64,000 nt of DNA from Pedobacter planticolens (GTDB lineage: Bacteria; Bacteroidota; Bacteroidia; Sphingobacteriales; Sphingobacteriaceae). The position numbers were made by a program, and so were the translations under genes. The stretch's first letter is position 1; every line of letters starts with the position of its first letter. Below are positions 8,399 to 16,013 of this stretch, piece after piece. The notes beneath the pieces are model-generated. The model had not been told where the DNA came from and ran no database searches. It saw only the letters and a list, made by a program, of their open reading frames with translations. The stretch spans positions 620,001 through 684,000 of the forward strand of contig NZ_WNXD01000002.1 in assembly GCF_014172375.1 (NCBI RefSeq), in the 5' to 3' direction.

Positions 8399-8417
8399 GG
8401 TGCGGAAACAAAAAAAA

Positions 8418-8439
8418 TCCACTAAGAAAACTTAGAGGA
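8418..8439. terminator. Terminator-like hairpin after the 247-aa hypothetical gene
   Basis: TCC-A-CTAAG, AAAA loop, CTTAG-A-GGA, with an A run on the left side that reads as a T run on the minus strand. It ends the minus-strand gene at 8470-9213. A very similar hairpin (10305-10332) follows the pyruvate dehydrogenase gene. Confidence 0.55.
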
Positions 8440-8469
8440 CTTACGCTCACCATTATTTCACCTATACAA

Positions 8470-9213
8470 TTATTTAACCATTCTAAAAGATAAGCCTGAA
8501 ATTTGTTTGTATTGTACACTTGTTGCACCAAATAATGATTTCACATAGGTTTTTACATCTTGTGCTGTAACAACTAGGCCTGTTTGTAAATTATACATTA
8601 CCTCGTTACGCAATAAACGCACATTACTTAGTGCAATTTCATTAGTAATAACTGTTGTATTTAACTGTTTAAGCGTTGTATTTAGTGCAGTTAGCGTAGT
8701 AATTTTTAATTCCGTTTCGTTGGGTTTGTACTGTGGGATAGATGAAAGCAACTTTACTAGTTTATCAAAATGATCTAATACGCTATCGTAGCTTTGTTGC
8801 GATGCTGAAATTTGGTTGATCACTTTTCCTTCTGCTGCTAGTGCGTTTTTCTCTTCTTCTGTTAATTTAGGGGATACTCTTTTGCCTTGCAACTTTCTAT
8901 TTATAGTTGCTGCGTTCTCGATAATTTGTGTTGGAGTATCTGTTGCTTTTAATGAATTTAGTAACCGGGTGCTTAATTTCTGGATAGGCTCGAACCCTAT
9001 TTCTCTGGCTGCAATTGCATTGCTGCAACTTGCTAATGTTGTATGAAGCTCGCTGACTGCATCTTTTACTTTTACCAATTGTATTTGCATGTTGCCTATA
9101 TTAATTGAGGTTTTTGATGGCTTATAAATTGCTCCATACCCAATTGCATAAGTTATTAAGGTTTCAAAGTTGGCCGCGTTTTTAGCGCAACCTGTTTCAT
9201 AGACTTTTGACAT
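8470..9213 (-). CDS. Conserved-looking hypothetical protein, 247 aa
   Basis: I do not recognise a named family. The protein has no signal peptide or membrane segment. It is rich in Leu, Thr, Asn and Ala with helical periodicity (IQLVKVKDAVSELHTTLASC, LTALNTTLKQLNTTVI), which suggests a bundle of long helices, possibly a structural or DNA-associated cytoplasmic protein. Near the C-terminus it reads SLFGATSVQYKQISGLSFR, a Gly/Phe motif. Codon use resembles the neighbours, so it is probably real. It is monocistronic, with a hairpin 30 bp after its stop. Confidence 0.65.
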   Translation of the reverse strand: MSKVYETGCAKNAANFETLITYAIGYGAIYKPSKTSINIGNMQIQLVKVKDAVSELHTTLASCSNAIAAREIGFEPIQKLSTRLLNSLKATDTPTQIIENAATINRKLQGKRVSPKLTEEEKNALAAEGKVINQISASQQSYDSVLDHFDKLVKLLSSIPQYKPNETELKITTLTALNTTLKQLNTTVITNEIALSNVRLLRNEVMYNLQTGLVVTAQDVKTYVKSLFGATSVQYKQISGLSFRMVK

Positions 9214-9290
9214 TGTTTAAATTATAAAATAGAACATTGTGTTAACTAGTTTCAAGGTATATAAAAACAGACTTGAAATTTCTAGTCTTT

Positions 9291-9328
9291 TAGGGGGGTT
9301 ATCCCCCTATCCAAATGAGAGGGGGATA
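9291..9328. repeat. Alternative G5/C5 hairpins
   Basis: The C run at 9303-9307 can pair with the G run just upstream (AGGGGG...CCCCCT, 9292-9308) or with the one downstream (TATCCCCCT at 9300-9308 with AGGGGGATA at 9320-9328). Two mutually exclusive hairpins are possible. It lies between the 247-aa gene and the tandem repeat array; no promoter or T run identifies its role. Confidence 0.4.
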
Positions 9329-9361
9329 CAGAATTGAAATTAATGTTGTTTATAGTGAAAG

Positions 9362-9739
9362 AAGTCTAAATGACTGAGGGAAAAGTCTTGTTGACTGAGC
9401 AAGAAGTCTAAATGACTGAGGGAAAAGTCTTGTTGACCGAGCAAGAAGTCTAAATGACTGGAGGAAAAGTCTTGTTGACCGAGCAAAAAGTCTAAATGAC
9501 TGGAGGAAAAGTCTTGTTGACTGAGCAAGAAGTCTAAATGACTGAGGGAAAAGTCTTGTTGACCGAGCAAGAAGTCTAAATGACTGGAGGAAAAGTCTTG
9601 TTGACCGAGAAAGAAGTCTAAATGACTGAGGGTAAAGTCTTGTTGACCGAGCAAAAAGTCTAAATGACTGGAGGAAAAGTCTTGTTGACCGAGCAAGAGG
9701 TTTAACTGACTAGAGAAGAAGTCTTGTTGACTAGGCGAT
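9362..9739. repeat. Tandem array of 18 x 21-bp units (9 x 42-bp higher-order repeat)
   Basis: Eighteen 21-bp units alternate between two types: AAGTCTAAATGACTGAGGGA-like and AAGTCTTGTTGACCGAGCAA-like. Each pair makes a 42-bp period, and only the last two or three units are clearly degraded. Every unit contains a dyad AGTC-N5-GACT (or GACC), so dyads are spaced exactly two helical turns apart on one face of the DNA. An ORF runs through the array on the minus strand (9340-9696), giving heptads such as LDFLLGQ and QDFSSSH. All plus-strand frames contain stops, but two of three minus-strand frames are open simply because the unit lacks stops there. It is probably non-coding, perhaps a protein-binding array. 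Confidence 0.85.
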
Positions 9740-9808
9740 TCTCTGGCGGGTTGAAGAAACCTGTTGACGGCGAAGCTAACAACAGCAGTACAGCCATGGA
9801 ATATACCC

Positions 9809-10102
9809 TTATTCTATCCTTTTAAAAATTGTTATTTCGCCATCAAATTTTAATAACAATCTATCATCGTTTTTAAATTCAAATTTGGTCTTCTCTTCTT
9901 GAGGATTAGATGGTTGATTAGAAAATATGGTATCGCCGATTACGTGATATATCATATTGATGATGTGCATTTTTTTATTCTCAACTATCTTATAGGTAAG
10001 CTTACCATCAGCTGTAAATTCTATCACTATATTTCCTATACTATTTCGAGTAGGTTGATCTAATAAATCGCTTTCCCAAACCCCAATTATTTTTCTTTCC
10101 AT
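9809..10102 (-). CDS. Small lipocalin-like hypothetical protein
   Basis: A 97-aa protein without a signal peptide. The pattern IIGVWESD near the N-terminus, then IVIEFTADGKLTYKI, a middle strand (MIYHVIGDTIFSN) and the end DDRLLLKFDGEITIFKR, resembles the small lipocalin-like domains of Bacteroidota that open with a GxW motif and form a half-barrel. Most family members carry a lipoprotein signal, which this one lacks, so it would be cytoplasmic. It is a single gene between the tandem array and a dispersed repeat. The family assignment is tentative. Confidence 0.6.
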   Translation of the reverse strand: MERKIIGVWESDLLDQPTRNSIGNIVIEFTADGKLTYKIVENKKMHIINMIYHVIGDTIFSNQPSNPQEEKTKFEFKNDDRLLLKFDGEITIFKRIE

Positions 10103-10180
10103 TTTCTGTTGTATAATTAGATTGAAATTAGTTATTAAAACTAATTTTTAATAGTTGCAGAAATTTTTGTTTTTTAAACC

Positions 10181-10250
10181 CGATTGAAACGGAAAGCCCA
10201 CAGCGTAGCGAGGACTTGAAGTGAAAAGCGGGGCTATCGGAACCGATGGA
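10181..10250. repeat. Dispersed intergenic repeat (GATTGAAACGGAAAGCCC type)
   Basis: The sequence beginning CGATTGAAACGGAAAGCCCA, with AGCCC (10195-10199) able to pair with GGGCT (10231-10235) and a second hairpin ATCGG-AA-CCGAT at 10236-10247, matches from memory an intergenic repeat seen widely in Bacteroidota genomes. No ORF or promoter was identified in 10103-10304. Confidence 0.5.
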
Positions 10251-10304
10251 ATTGTGATTTTGCTTTACAATCAAATGGCCTGAAAGGAACTTAAAGAAAG
10301 CAAA

Positions 10305-10332
10305 AAATCCCCTAAGAAAACTTAGAGGATTT
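10305..10332 (-). terminator. Terminator of the pyruvate dehydrogenase E1 beta gene
   Basis: AAATCC-C-CTAAG, AAAA loop, CTTAG-A-GGATTT, flanked by an A run at 10302-10307 that reads as T's on the minus strand. It lies 41 bp after the stop of the gene at 10374-11360. Confidence 0.65.
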
Positions 10333-10373
10333 ATATTTTACGCTTCGATAATCTCAGCGTGACAAAATCAATG

Positions 10374-11360
10374 TTATTTATTAACGTACATTACTTCTTT
10401 AACCGCTTTAATTACTCTTTCTGCATTAGGTAAACTAGCTGCAATAAGTGTTGGAGCGTATGGAAGTGGCACATCTGCACAGGTGATACGTAGAATTGGC
10501 GCATCTAAATGATCGAATGCATTTTTCTGAACGTTAAATGTAATCTCAGAAGAAATTGAAGCTAATGGCCACGCTTCTTCTACAATTACCAAACGGTTAG
10601 TTTTTTTAACTGATTCGATAATAGTTGCGTAATCGATAGGGCGAACAGTTAATAAATCAATCACTTCTACGTTAATACCATCTTTAGCTAACTCTTCTAC
10701 AGCAGGGTTTACTACGCGAGTTAACATTTTACCGAAAGTTACAATGGTTACATCGCTACCTTCTTTTACAACTTGTGCTTTACCAATTTCTATGGTGTAT
10801 TCGCCTTCGGGCACATCGCCTTTATCGCCATACATCACTTCAGATTCCATGAAGATAATTGGATCTGGATCGTTAATGGATGCTTTTAATAAGCCTTTAG
10901 CGTTATATGGGGTTGATGGAACTACTACTTTTAAGCCTGGGCAGTTTGCAAACCAATTCTCGAAATTTTGAGAGTGCTGTGCGCCTAATTGACCTGCATT
11001 ACCTGTTGGACCACGGAAAACGATTGGCACTGAAAACTGACCACCACTCATGGAAAGGATTTTTGCCGCAGCATTTATAATTTGATCTATTGCAACTAAT
11101 GAGAAGTTGAAAGTCATGAATTCAACAATTGGAACTAATCCGTTCATTGCTGCACCGATACCGATACCTGCAAAACCAAGTTCGGCAATTGGTGTGTCGA
11201 TAATACGTTTGTCGCCAAACTCATCTAACATTCCCTGACTAACTTTGTATGCACCGTTGTATTGCGCAACTTCTTCGCCCATTAAAAAAATGTTCTCGTT
11301 TTTACGCATTTCTTCGCTTAATGCTTCGCGTAGTGCTTCTCTAAATTGGATCTCTCTCAT
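10374..11360 (-). CDS. pdhB: Pyruvate dehydrogenase complex E1 component, beta subunit
   Basis: A 328-aa protein of typical alpha2beta2-type E1 beta length. It opens MREIQFREALREALSEEM, with the thiamine-diphosphate-contacting Glu in IFLMGEEVAQYNGAYKVSQG (about 24-43), the transketolase pyrimidine-binding domain to about 180 (FRGPTGNAGQLGAQHSQ) and the C-terminal transketolase domain (about 195-320, VIDLLTVRPIDYATI, LVIVEEAW). With E1 alpha it decarboxylates pyruvate and passes the acetyl group to lipoyl-E2. No alpha, E2 or E3 gene is next to it, so the complex is encoded at several loci. A branched-chain 2-oxoacid dehydrogenase role is less likely but cannot be excluded from this subunit alone. 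Confidence 0.93.
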   Translation of the reverse strand: MREIQFREALREALSEEMRKNENIFLMGEEVAQYNGAYKVSQGMLDEFGDKRIIDTPIAELGFAGIGIGAAMNGLVPIVEFMTFNFSLVAIDQIINAAAKILSMSGGQFSVPIVFRGPTGNAGQLGAQHSQNFENWFANCPGLKVVVPSTPYNAKGLLKASINDPDPIIFMESEVMYGDKGDVPEGEYTIEIGKAQVVKEGSDVTIVTFGKMLTRVVNPAVEELAKDGINVEVIDLLTVRPIDYATIIESVKKTNRLVIVEEAWPLASISSEITFNVQKNAFDHLDAPILRITCADVPLPYAPTLIAASLPNAERVIKAVKEVMYVNK

Positions 11361-11495
11361 TGTTTATTCAAAAATTACCAAGCGCAAATATAACTATTGT
11401 ATCGTAATTTTAAAGTAGTGTTTTAATTACACTTTAAATTGCTGAACACACAAAATTATGTTCTTTAATGTGTTAAAGCTGCGGTGTTTTATTCC

Positions 11496-11849
11496 TTATT
11501 TTTCGGATATATCTTCTCCGAAATGAATGATGTTGCCGCTGTTATCTAAAATAGAAAACTGACGCATTTGCCAAGGCATGTTTTTTAACTTCCCATTGGG
11601 ATGAACAACGCCTTGCTTTTCGTATTCGTCATAGAGTTTATCAACCTCAGTTACATAAATATAACAACCAGTATTTTTTGGAATGCTTTCATCTTCAGTT
11701 GGCCACAAGTGAATTGATATTTCATCTTTACTGAAGATTAAATAGCCATCCCAATTGTTGTGAAAGGTAAAGCCTAGTTTTTCTGTATAGAATTTGATGG
11801 TTTCGTCTGCGTTTAAGGAGGCGAGGATTGGTGTTGCGGTTTTTAACAT
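11496..11849 (-). CDS. VOC (glyoxalase/bleomycin-resistance-like) family protein
   Basis: A 117-aa single-module VOC protein: ILASLNADETIKFYTEKLGF (first beta-alpha-beta unit) with ISIHLW supplying a possible ligand His, then CYIYVTEVDKLYDEY and FSILDNSGNIIHFGE ending in a possible ligand Glu. This pattern matches bleomycin-resistance-type proteins, which act as dimers. Substrate and metal use are unknown. It is a solitary gene, with an inverted dispersed repeat between it and the GNAT gene upstream. Confidence 0.85.
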   Translation of the reverse strand: MLKTATPILASLNADETIKFYTEKLGFTFHNNWDGYLIFSKDEISIHLWPTEDESIPKNTGCYIYVTEVDKLYDEYEKQGVVHPNGKLKNMPWQMRQFSILDNSGNIIHFGEDISEK

Positions 11850-11856
11850 AATAAAT

Positions 11857-11964
11857 GAGTTATGAGTTGCGGGTTATAGGTTACAAGTCATGATTTATAC
11901 TCTCTAAGATAAACAATTGGGCTATATATCTGGCCATGCAACACACAACCCATAACATGCAACT
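11857..11964. repeat. Inverted dispersed repeat (GAGTTGCGGGTTATAGG type)
   Basis: Left arm GTTATGAGTTGCGGGTTATA (11859-11878), right arm around CAACACACAACCCATAACAT (11939-11958), roughly inverted. The same pair of arms recurs at 46934-47008 between argB and the carbamoyltransferase gene, so this is a dispersed family made of relaxed copies of GTTGNGGGTTATAGG. Confidence 0.5.
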
Positions 11965-12511
11965 ACTTTAAAAGAGAATAAATCTCACTGTCTAAAAACT
12001 GACCGTTAAAATAATAATCTTCTTTAAAATAGGCTTCTTTTACAAAGCCATGTTTTAGTAGAATTTGTCGTGAAGCATCATTACCTGGATTAATATTGGC
12101 TTGTATGGTATGCAGCTTCATTTCGCTAAAACCAAAGGCGATGGTTTTATTCAACGCCTCGGATATTATTCCTTTTCGCCAATAATTTGGATGTAGCATG
12201 TATCCAATTTCTGCTCGGTAATTAGCTAAGTTTGTTCGCCAATAACCAATAGAGCCAATCATTTGAGCAGGGTTTTCTTTTAATGCAATTACCCAAGCTA
12301 GGTGTTGACCTTGCTTAAATCCTTCGTTAAAAGTAGAGATAAATGTTTCTATATCTTGAGTGGTTTTTGGTCGTTCACGATCGATAAAACGCATTACATT
12401 TTCGTTAGTTCGCATAGCGAATAAAGTATCGGCATCAGTTAATGCATGTTCTCGAAGTAGTAATCTTTCGGTTTCTAAAACTGGGAAGGAAGGAAAATTT
12501 AGGGTTAGCAT
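11963..12511 (-). CDS. GNAT acetyltransferase, RimJ/RimL type
   Basis: A 182-aa protein with the layout of RimJ/RimL-type N-acetyltransferases: the opening LETERLLLREHALTDADTLF, a central strand AWVIALKENPAQMIGSIGYW, the acetyl-CoA-binding stretch EIGYMLHPNYWRKGIISEAL (about 123-142) and the late motif NPGNDASRQILLKHGFVKE. The cofactor loop is YWRKGI where Q/RxxGxG/A is usual, which is acceptable for the family. The substrate could be a protein N-terminus or a small amine and cannot be told. It lies 15 bp downstream of the RAYT gene, so it may be read from the same transcript. Confidence 0.88.
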   Translation of the reverse strand: MLTLNFPSFPVLETERLLLREHALTDADTLFAMRTNENVMRFIDRERPKTTQDIETFISTFNEGFKQGQHLAWVIALKENPAQMIGSIGYWRTNLANYRAEIGYMLHPNYWRKGIISEALNKTIAFGFSEMKLHTIQANINPGNDASRQILLKHGFVKEAYFKEDYYFNGQFLDSEIYSLLK

Positions 12512-12526
12512 GTTATTTTTTGAAGA

Positions 12527-12946
12527 CTAAAATCCATATAATTTTTCAAATTCTTTAACTTCATCATCAAACGATTTTTTAGCATGATGAGTTTCTTGAT
12601 TTTTGATATATTTAGTTACTATCTCTAGGTTTGATTCGCTTACAGACACTGCAAAATAATCATCTTGCCATATAAATTGTTCTTCGGTGAGTTGATTTTT
12701 GTTTATCCAAAATGACGACTCTCCTTTTATTAATTGAGCAATCTTAGCAATGGTTTGATCTTTTCCTAAAGATATTAAACAATGGAGATGCTCTGTATAG
12801 CCGTTAATAATCTGTAAGTAAATTGATTTCTCTTTACAGTTTTCTATAATGTGATTTTGAACTTTATATCTGATTTCTTTTGTTAATAATGGTGTTCTGT
12901 TTTTTGTTGCAAATACAAGATGCACCCATATTCTGGTATAAGACAT
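12527..12946 (-). CDS. REP-associated tyrosine transposase (RAYT, Y1/HUH type)
   Basis: A 139-aa single-domain Y1 transposase of the IS200/IS605-related TnpA_REP group. The HUH metal motif is H53-L-H55 (YTEHLHCLIS) and the likely nucleophile is Tyr113 in VTKYIKNQETHH. The N-terminus YTRIWVHLVFATKNR is typical. RAYTs are domesticated enzymes that cut and mobilise REP hairpins rather than flanking insertion-sequence ends. Fitting this, three hairpins lie directly upstream (12983-13143) and related hairpins sit at 37098-37196. All expected catalytic residues are present, so it may be active. Confidence 0.9.
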   Translation of the reverse strand: MSYTRIWVHLVFATKNRTPLLTKEIRYKVQNHIIENCKEKSIYLQIINGYTEHLHCLISLGKDQTIAKIAQLIKGESSFWINKNQLTEEQFIWQDDYFAVSVSESNLEIVTKYIKNQETHHAKKSFDDEVKEFEKLYGF

Positions 12947-12982
12947 AGTTTTTCATTAGGTAATAATGAAGATAGAGAAAAT

Positions 12983-13143
12983 GTGGCTAAAGCCAAAACC
13001 ATAATCTAAATCCGTCAGCTAAAGCAGACGGCAATGAAATGGATGATGCAAAAATAAAGACGTGCTATTATAAGATTTTATAATTCATTGCCGTTGGCTT
13101 CAGCCAACGTTTAAGAAAGAACAGAATTTGCCTTTAGCCACCC
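12983..13143. repeat. REP/BIME-like cluster beside the RAYT gene
   Basis: Outer inverted arms GTGGCTAAAGCCAAA (from 12983) and TTTGCCTTTAGCCAC (to about 13141) enclose two hairpins. The first is CCGTC-A-GCT-AA-AGC-A-GACGG (13012-13031); the second is CGTTGGCT-TC-AGCCAACG (13092-13109). Their tails GGCAATGAA and TTCATTGCC face each other, as in a BIME made of two inverted REPs. The cluster lies directly upstream of the RAYT gene. Confidence 0.75.
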
Positions 13144-13144
13144 C

Positions 13145-16012
13145 TTACTTCCCAAACAATGTTTTATAAATAGAGTATTTGTAATTATCTGGAACTGCAC
13201 TAGCCACAAAATAAGGCGCTTCAAATAGTTCGGTTAGTTTTTTTCTCAGCTCTGCTAAAAACTCAGGTTTAATTTCTTCGAGGTAATCTCCAGATAAATT
13301 TTGCCGGCCAGATTTAAACCAAATACCATCCTTATTCATGGTTTTAACAATATATAGATTTGGTTCTACACTGGTTTTACCAGCATATTGTTCATAGGCA
13401 TACGTATAAAGCAAAGTCTGAATTAAAGCTTTATTGATATGTTTTCCATCAGAATTAAAAAGTTCAGGAATATCTTTAAAAGTCAATTTATCGCTACCTG
13501 TTTTGTAATCGATGATTTTTGTAATACCATCTTTAACATCAACTCTGTCTATATAGCCAAAAATCTTAATGCTTGCTTCTTTTCCGTTAAGCGGGAAAGC
13601 GATTTCTGCTTCTACTTTTTGCTCTAAGCTAATGATATTGAAAGGTGTTTGTTTTACATCCTGATCTAGAATAATCGTTACATAAGCATCAACAATTGCC
13701 AAAACCACTTTTTGCATTCCTTTGTACTCGTGTACCTTATCAGGATTTTTAAACATCACGAAGTTGAATGCTTTTTGTATCAATGACGGAACTAGTTTTC
13801 TTCGTTCATTAATTAGCTCTGCGGTAATTTCTGCAACCCTTAAATCTTGGTAGAAATATTCCATCACCTTGTGTAAAACCGAACCGATTTCGTTTGCTTC
13901 TACAACTGCGCTAACCTCTTTTGGCTCTTTAATTAAGGCAATATAATTGAAGAAAAAGTCTATCGGATTGGAGATATATTGCGTTAAAGCAGACGGAGAG
14001 ATGGCTTTCTTTTTATCTAAATAAACTTGTAAAGTTTTCTGAATAAACTCATTTCCTTCTTTTTCTATCTTAACTTCTTTAAATGGTTCTGTTTTTACAT
14101 CCAGATTAAGCTCATGGTATTTGAAATCAAAACCACTTTCAAACTCCAATTGTTTCAAAATTCTGCTGGCTTCTCCAGAAGTAGATTCATCTGTTAAGCT
14201 GTTATAAACAAAGTTGATATTTTTCGCTCGCTGTACTAAACGATACACCATATAAGATGAAATTGCATCCAAGTTTTCTAATACTGGCAAACCATAAACC
14301 CTTCGAATGCTATCTGGAATAAAGCTATTTCCAATGGACGATTTAGGGATAATTCCCTCATTAAAACCTAAAACAACAACCTTGTCGAAATTCAAATTTC
14401 TGGTTTCCAATAATCCCATCACTTGAATACCATTTAATGGATCGCCAGCTAAAGGAACAGCTATTGCCTGCAAAGATTTTTGAACCAAATAAATAACAAA
14501 AGGAATTTCTTCCTTGCTTATATGTTTACCAAATGTATCGTGTAATCTATTAAGCTCTTGAATGGCTTTTACGAACAATTCTGCATCAATTTTCTTTAGC
14601 GTTTTCGCATTTGATAATCGAGTTAAAACATAATCGAGAACTTCTAATAAATAAGTGACAACATTTTCTGGTTTATCAATTTTTTTATAGAAAACTTCAA
14701 ATAATCCGCTTTGCTTTAACAAACGTTGATGATCTATCTCTACTATGTTTTCATTTAGTAAAGCCGTTTGAATTTTATCCCTCATTTTCTGGCTTAAACC
14801 AGACAATGGATGAGTAACAAAAGCCTCTACATTTTTGTAAGAAACCTTGTCGCTTTTTAAAACTTCCAACTGACTAGTTAACCACAAATCTGCCAAGCCA
14901 AATATGCTCGATGTAGCCAACGCAAAACCCATTGTTACATTCAAATCAATATCGTTCCCGTTGTAATTTGTAGGGATGGTTTGCAAAGTTGGAATGAGTA
15001 AACTTTCATCTGCCAAAACAACAACTGTTGAGCCAATTTCTTCTGTTTCCTCATAATCATCAACCAAAATATGATTAAGAATTTTTGCTTGTGCCGATTG
15101 CCCCTGAACTTTAAAAACATTAACCGAATGCTTAGTGGTTTTCATCAAACTTGGTTGGCTCTCAAACACATTTTTTAAGCCCAACTGATTGATGTTTTTA
15201 CGCAAAAACAAACCTGCTTCTTGCAATGGATCATCTAAATAATATTTATCTGCATCAAAGTAAAATAATGCTTTTTCTGCCTCCTGTAATTGCGTAAATA
15301 TCTTGGCTTCAGCACTACTTAAAGCATTAAAACCAACAAAAACAATCTTTCCTTTTTCAAAAGTTTTTAAAAATTCTTGCTCATTAATATTTTCTTCTGC
15401 CAACAGGCGATAAGCTTGACCGTTGGTAATGTAATCTTGTGCTTTTAAAGTCTCGTGAAACTTGTGATAAAGCTTCGGCATTCTTCGCCACATTTTTATA
15501 AAAAGCTCTTGTTGCTTTTTATGTTTTCCTTCAGAATAGGATGTCCAAAATTGAGCTAAAAATTCATATTGCTCTGGACTTAAATAATCAAAGTCTTTGT
15601 TAATGATGGAAATATCTTCTAAATCTTGATACAGCTTTTCTGCATCAACCAAATCACTATCTATCTGACTAAAATCACTTAAAATAATCTTCGCTAATGG
15701 GAAAAATTTATGGCTAGAAATGGTTTCCAATTTCTCTTCAACTAATAGCTGATTATAGATTTTATGTAAAGTGAAAAACTGCAGGTAAAAATCGGCAATC
15801 TTGTATTTTGTAGCGTTTGCAAAAAACTCTTGTATCGTAAAAAAAGACGGACTAAAAAATGGCTTCTGAATTATATCTGCTAAATGTTTCTGCAAATACG
15901 CTGATGGCCTTTTGTTATTAAAAATAATGGCACAATTCTGCAATTGCGAACCAAACTTCGCTATCAAATCTTCAGCAACCTCCTGTAAAAATGGTTTTGT
16001 TCTCATTTCCAT
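13145..16012 (-). CDS. AddB-like PD-(D/E)XK nuclease / inactive helicase subunit
   Basis: A 955-aa protein. The C-terminal nuclease domain (about 690-950) has GYIDRVDVKDGITKIIDYKTG-type residues: Asp in IDRVD and Asp-Tyr-Lys in IIDYKTGS near 820-845, the PD-(D/E)XK core. It opens with SPSALTQYISNPIDFFFNYI, the usual start of RecB-like nuclease domains. The N-terminal and central part resembles a superfamily-1 helicase without a good Walker A, as in AddB. With the neighbouring helicase-nuclease it would process double-strand breaks for RecA loading. A single base separates its start from the upstream gene's stop, so the two form one operon. An in-frame Met at position 3 is an alternative start. 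Confidence 0.85.
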   Translation of the reverse strand: MEMRTKPFLQEVAEDLIAKFGSQLQNCAIIFNNKRPSAYLQKHLADIIQKPFFSPSFFTIQEFFANATKYKIADFYLQFFTLHKIYNQLLVEEKLETISSHKFFPLAKIILSDFSQIDSDLVDAEKLYQDLEDISIINKDFDYLSPEQYEFLAQFWTSYSEGKHKKQQELFIKMWRRMPKLYHKFHETLKAQDYITNGQAYRLLAEENINEQEFLKTFEKGKIVFVGFNALSSAEAKIFTQLQEAEKALFYFDADKYYLDDPLQEAGLFLRKNINQLGLKNVFESQPSLMKTTKHSVNVFKVQGQSAQAKILNHILVDDYEETEEIGSTVVVLADESLLIPTLQTIPTNYNGNDIDLNVTMGFALATSSIFGLADLWLTSQLEVLKSDKVSYKNVEAFVTHPLSGLSQKMRDKIQTALLNENIVEIDHQRLLKQSGLFEVFYKKIDKPENVVTYLLEVLDYVLTRLSNAKTLKKIDAELFVKAIQELNRLHDTFGKHISKEEIPFVIYLVQKSLQAIAVPLAGDPLNGIQVMGLLETRNLNFDKVVVLGFNEGIIPKSSIGNSFIPDSIRRVYGLPVLENLDAISSYMVYRLVQRAKNINFVYNSLTDESTSGEASRILKQLEFESGFDFKYHELNLDVKTEPFKEVKIEKEGNEFIQKTLQVYLDKKKAISPSALTQYISNPIDFFFNYIALIKEPKEVSAVVEANEIGSVLHKVMEYFYQDLRVAEITAELINERRKLVPSLIQKAFNFVMFKNPDKVHEYKGMQKVVLAIVDAYVTIILDQDVKQTPFNIISLEQKVEAEIAFPLNGKEASIKIFGYIDRVDVKDGITKIIDYKTGSDKLTFKDIPELFNSDGKHINKALIQTLLYTYAYEQYAGKTSVEPNLYIVKTMNKDGIWFKSGRQNLSGDYLEEIKPEFLAELRKKLTELFEAPYFVASAVPDNYKYSIYKTLFGK

Positions 16013-16013
16013 A

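Noticed and set aside
8280-8531. 83-codon ORF on the minus strand
   Set aside because: It runs through the terminator hairpin and the dispersed repeat that translates as ILSLSKD, and overlaps the real 247-aa gene. No coding character.
9340-9696. 118-codon ORF of heptads (LDFLLGQ/QDFSSSH) in the tandem array
   Set aside because: The 21-bp unit has no stop in two minus-strand frames, so openness is a by-product of the repeat. The start codon lies inside a degraded unit and no promoter or signal is seen.
9362-9739. CRISPR array
   Set aside because: Units are contiguous and near-identical with no unique spacers, and no cas gene is present.
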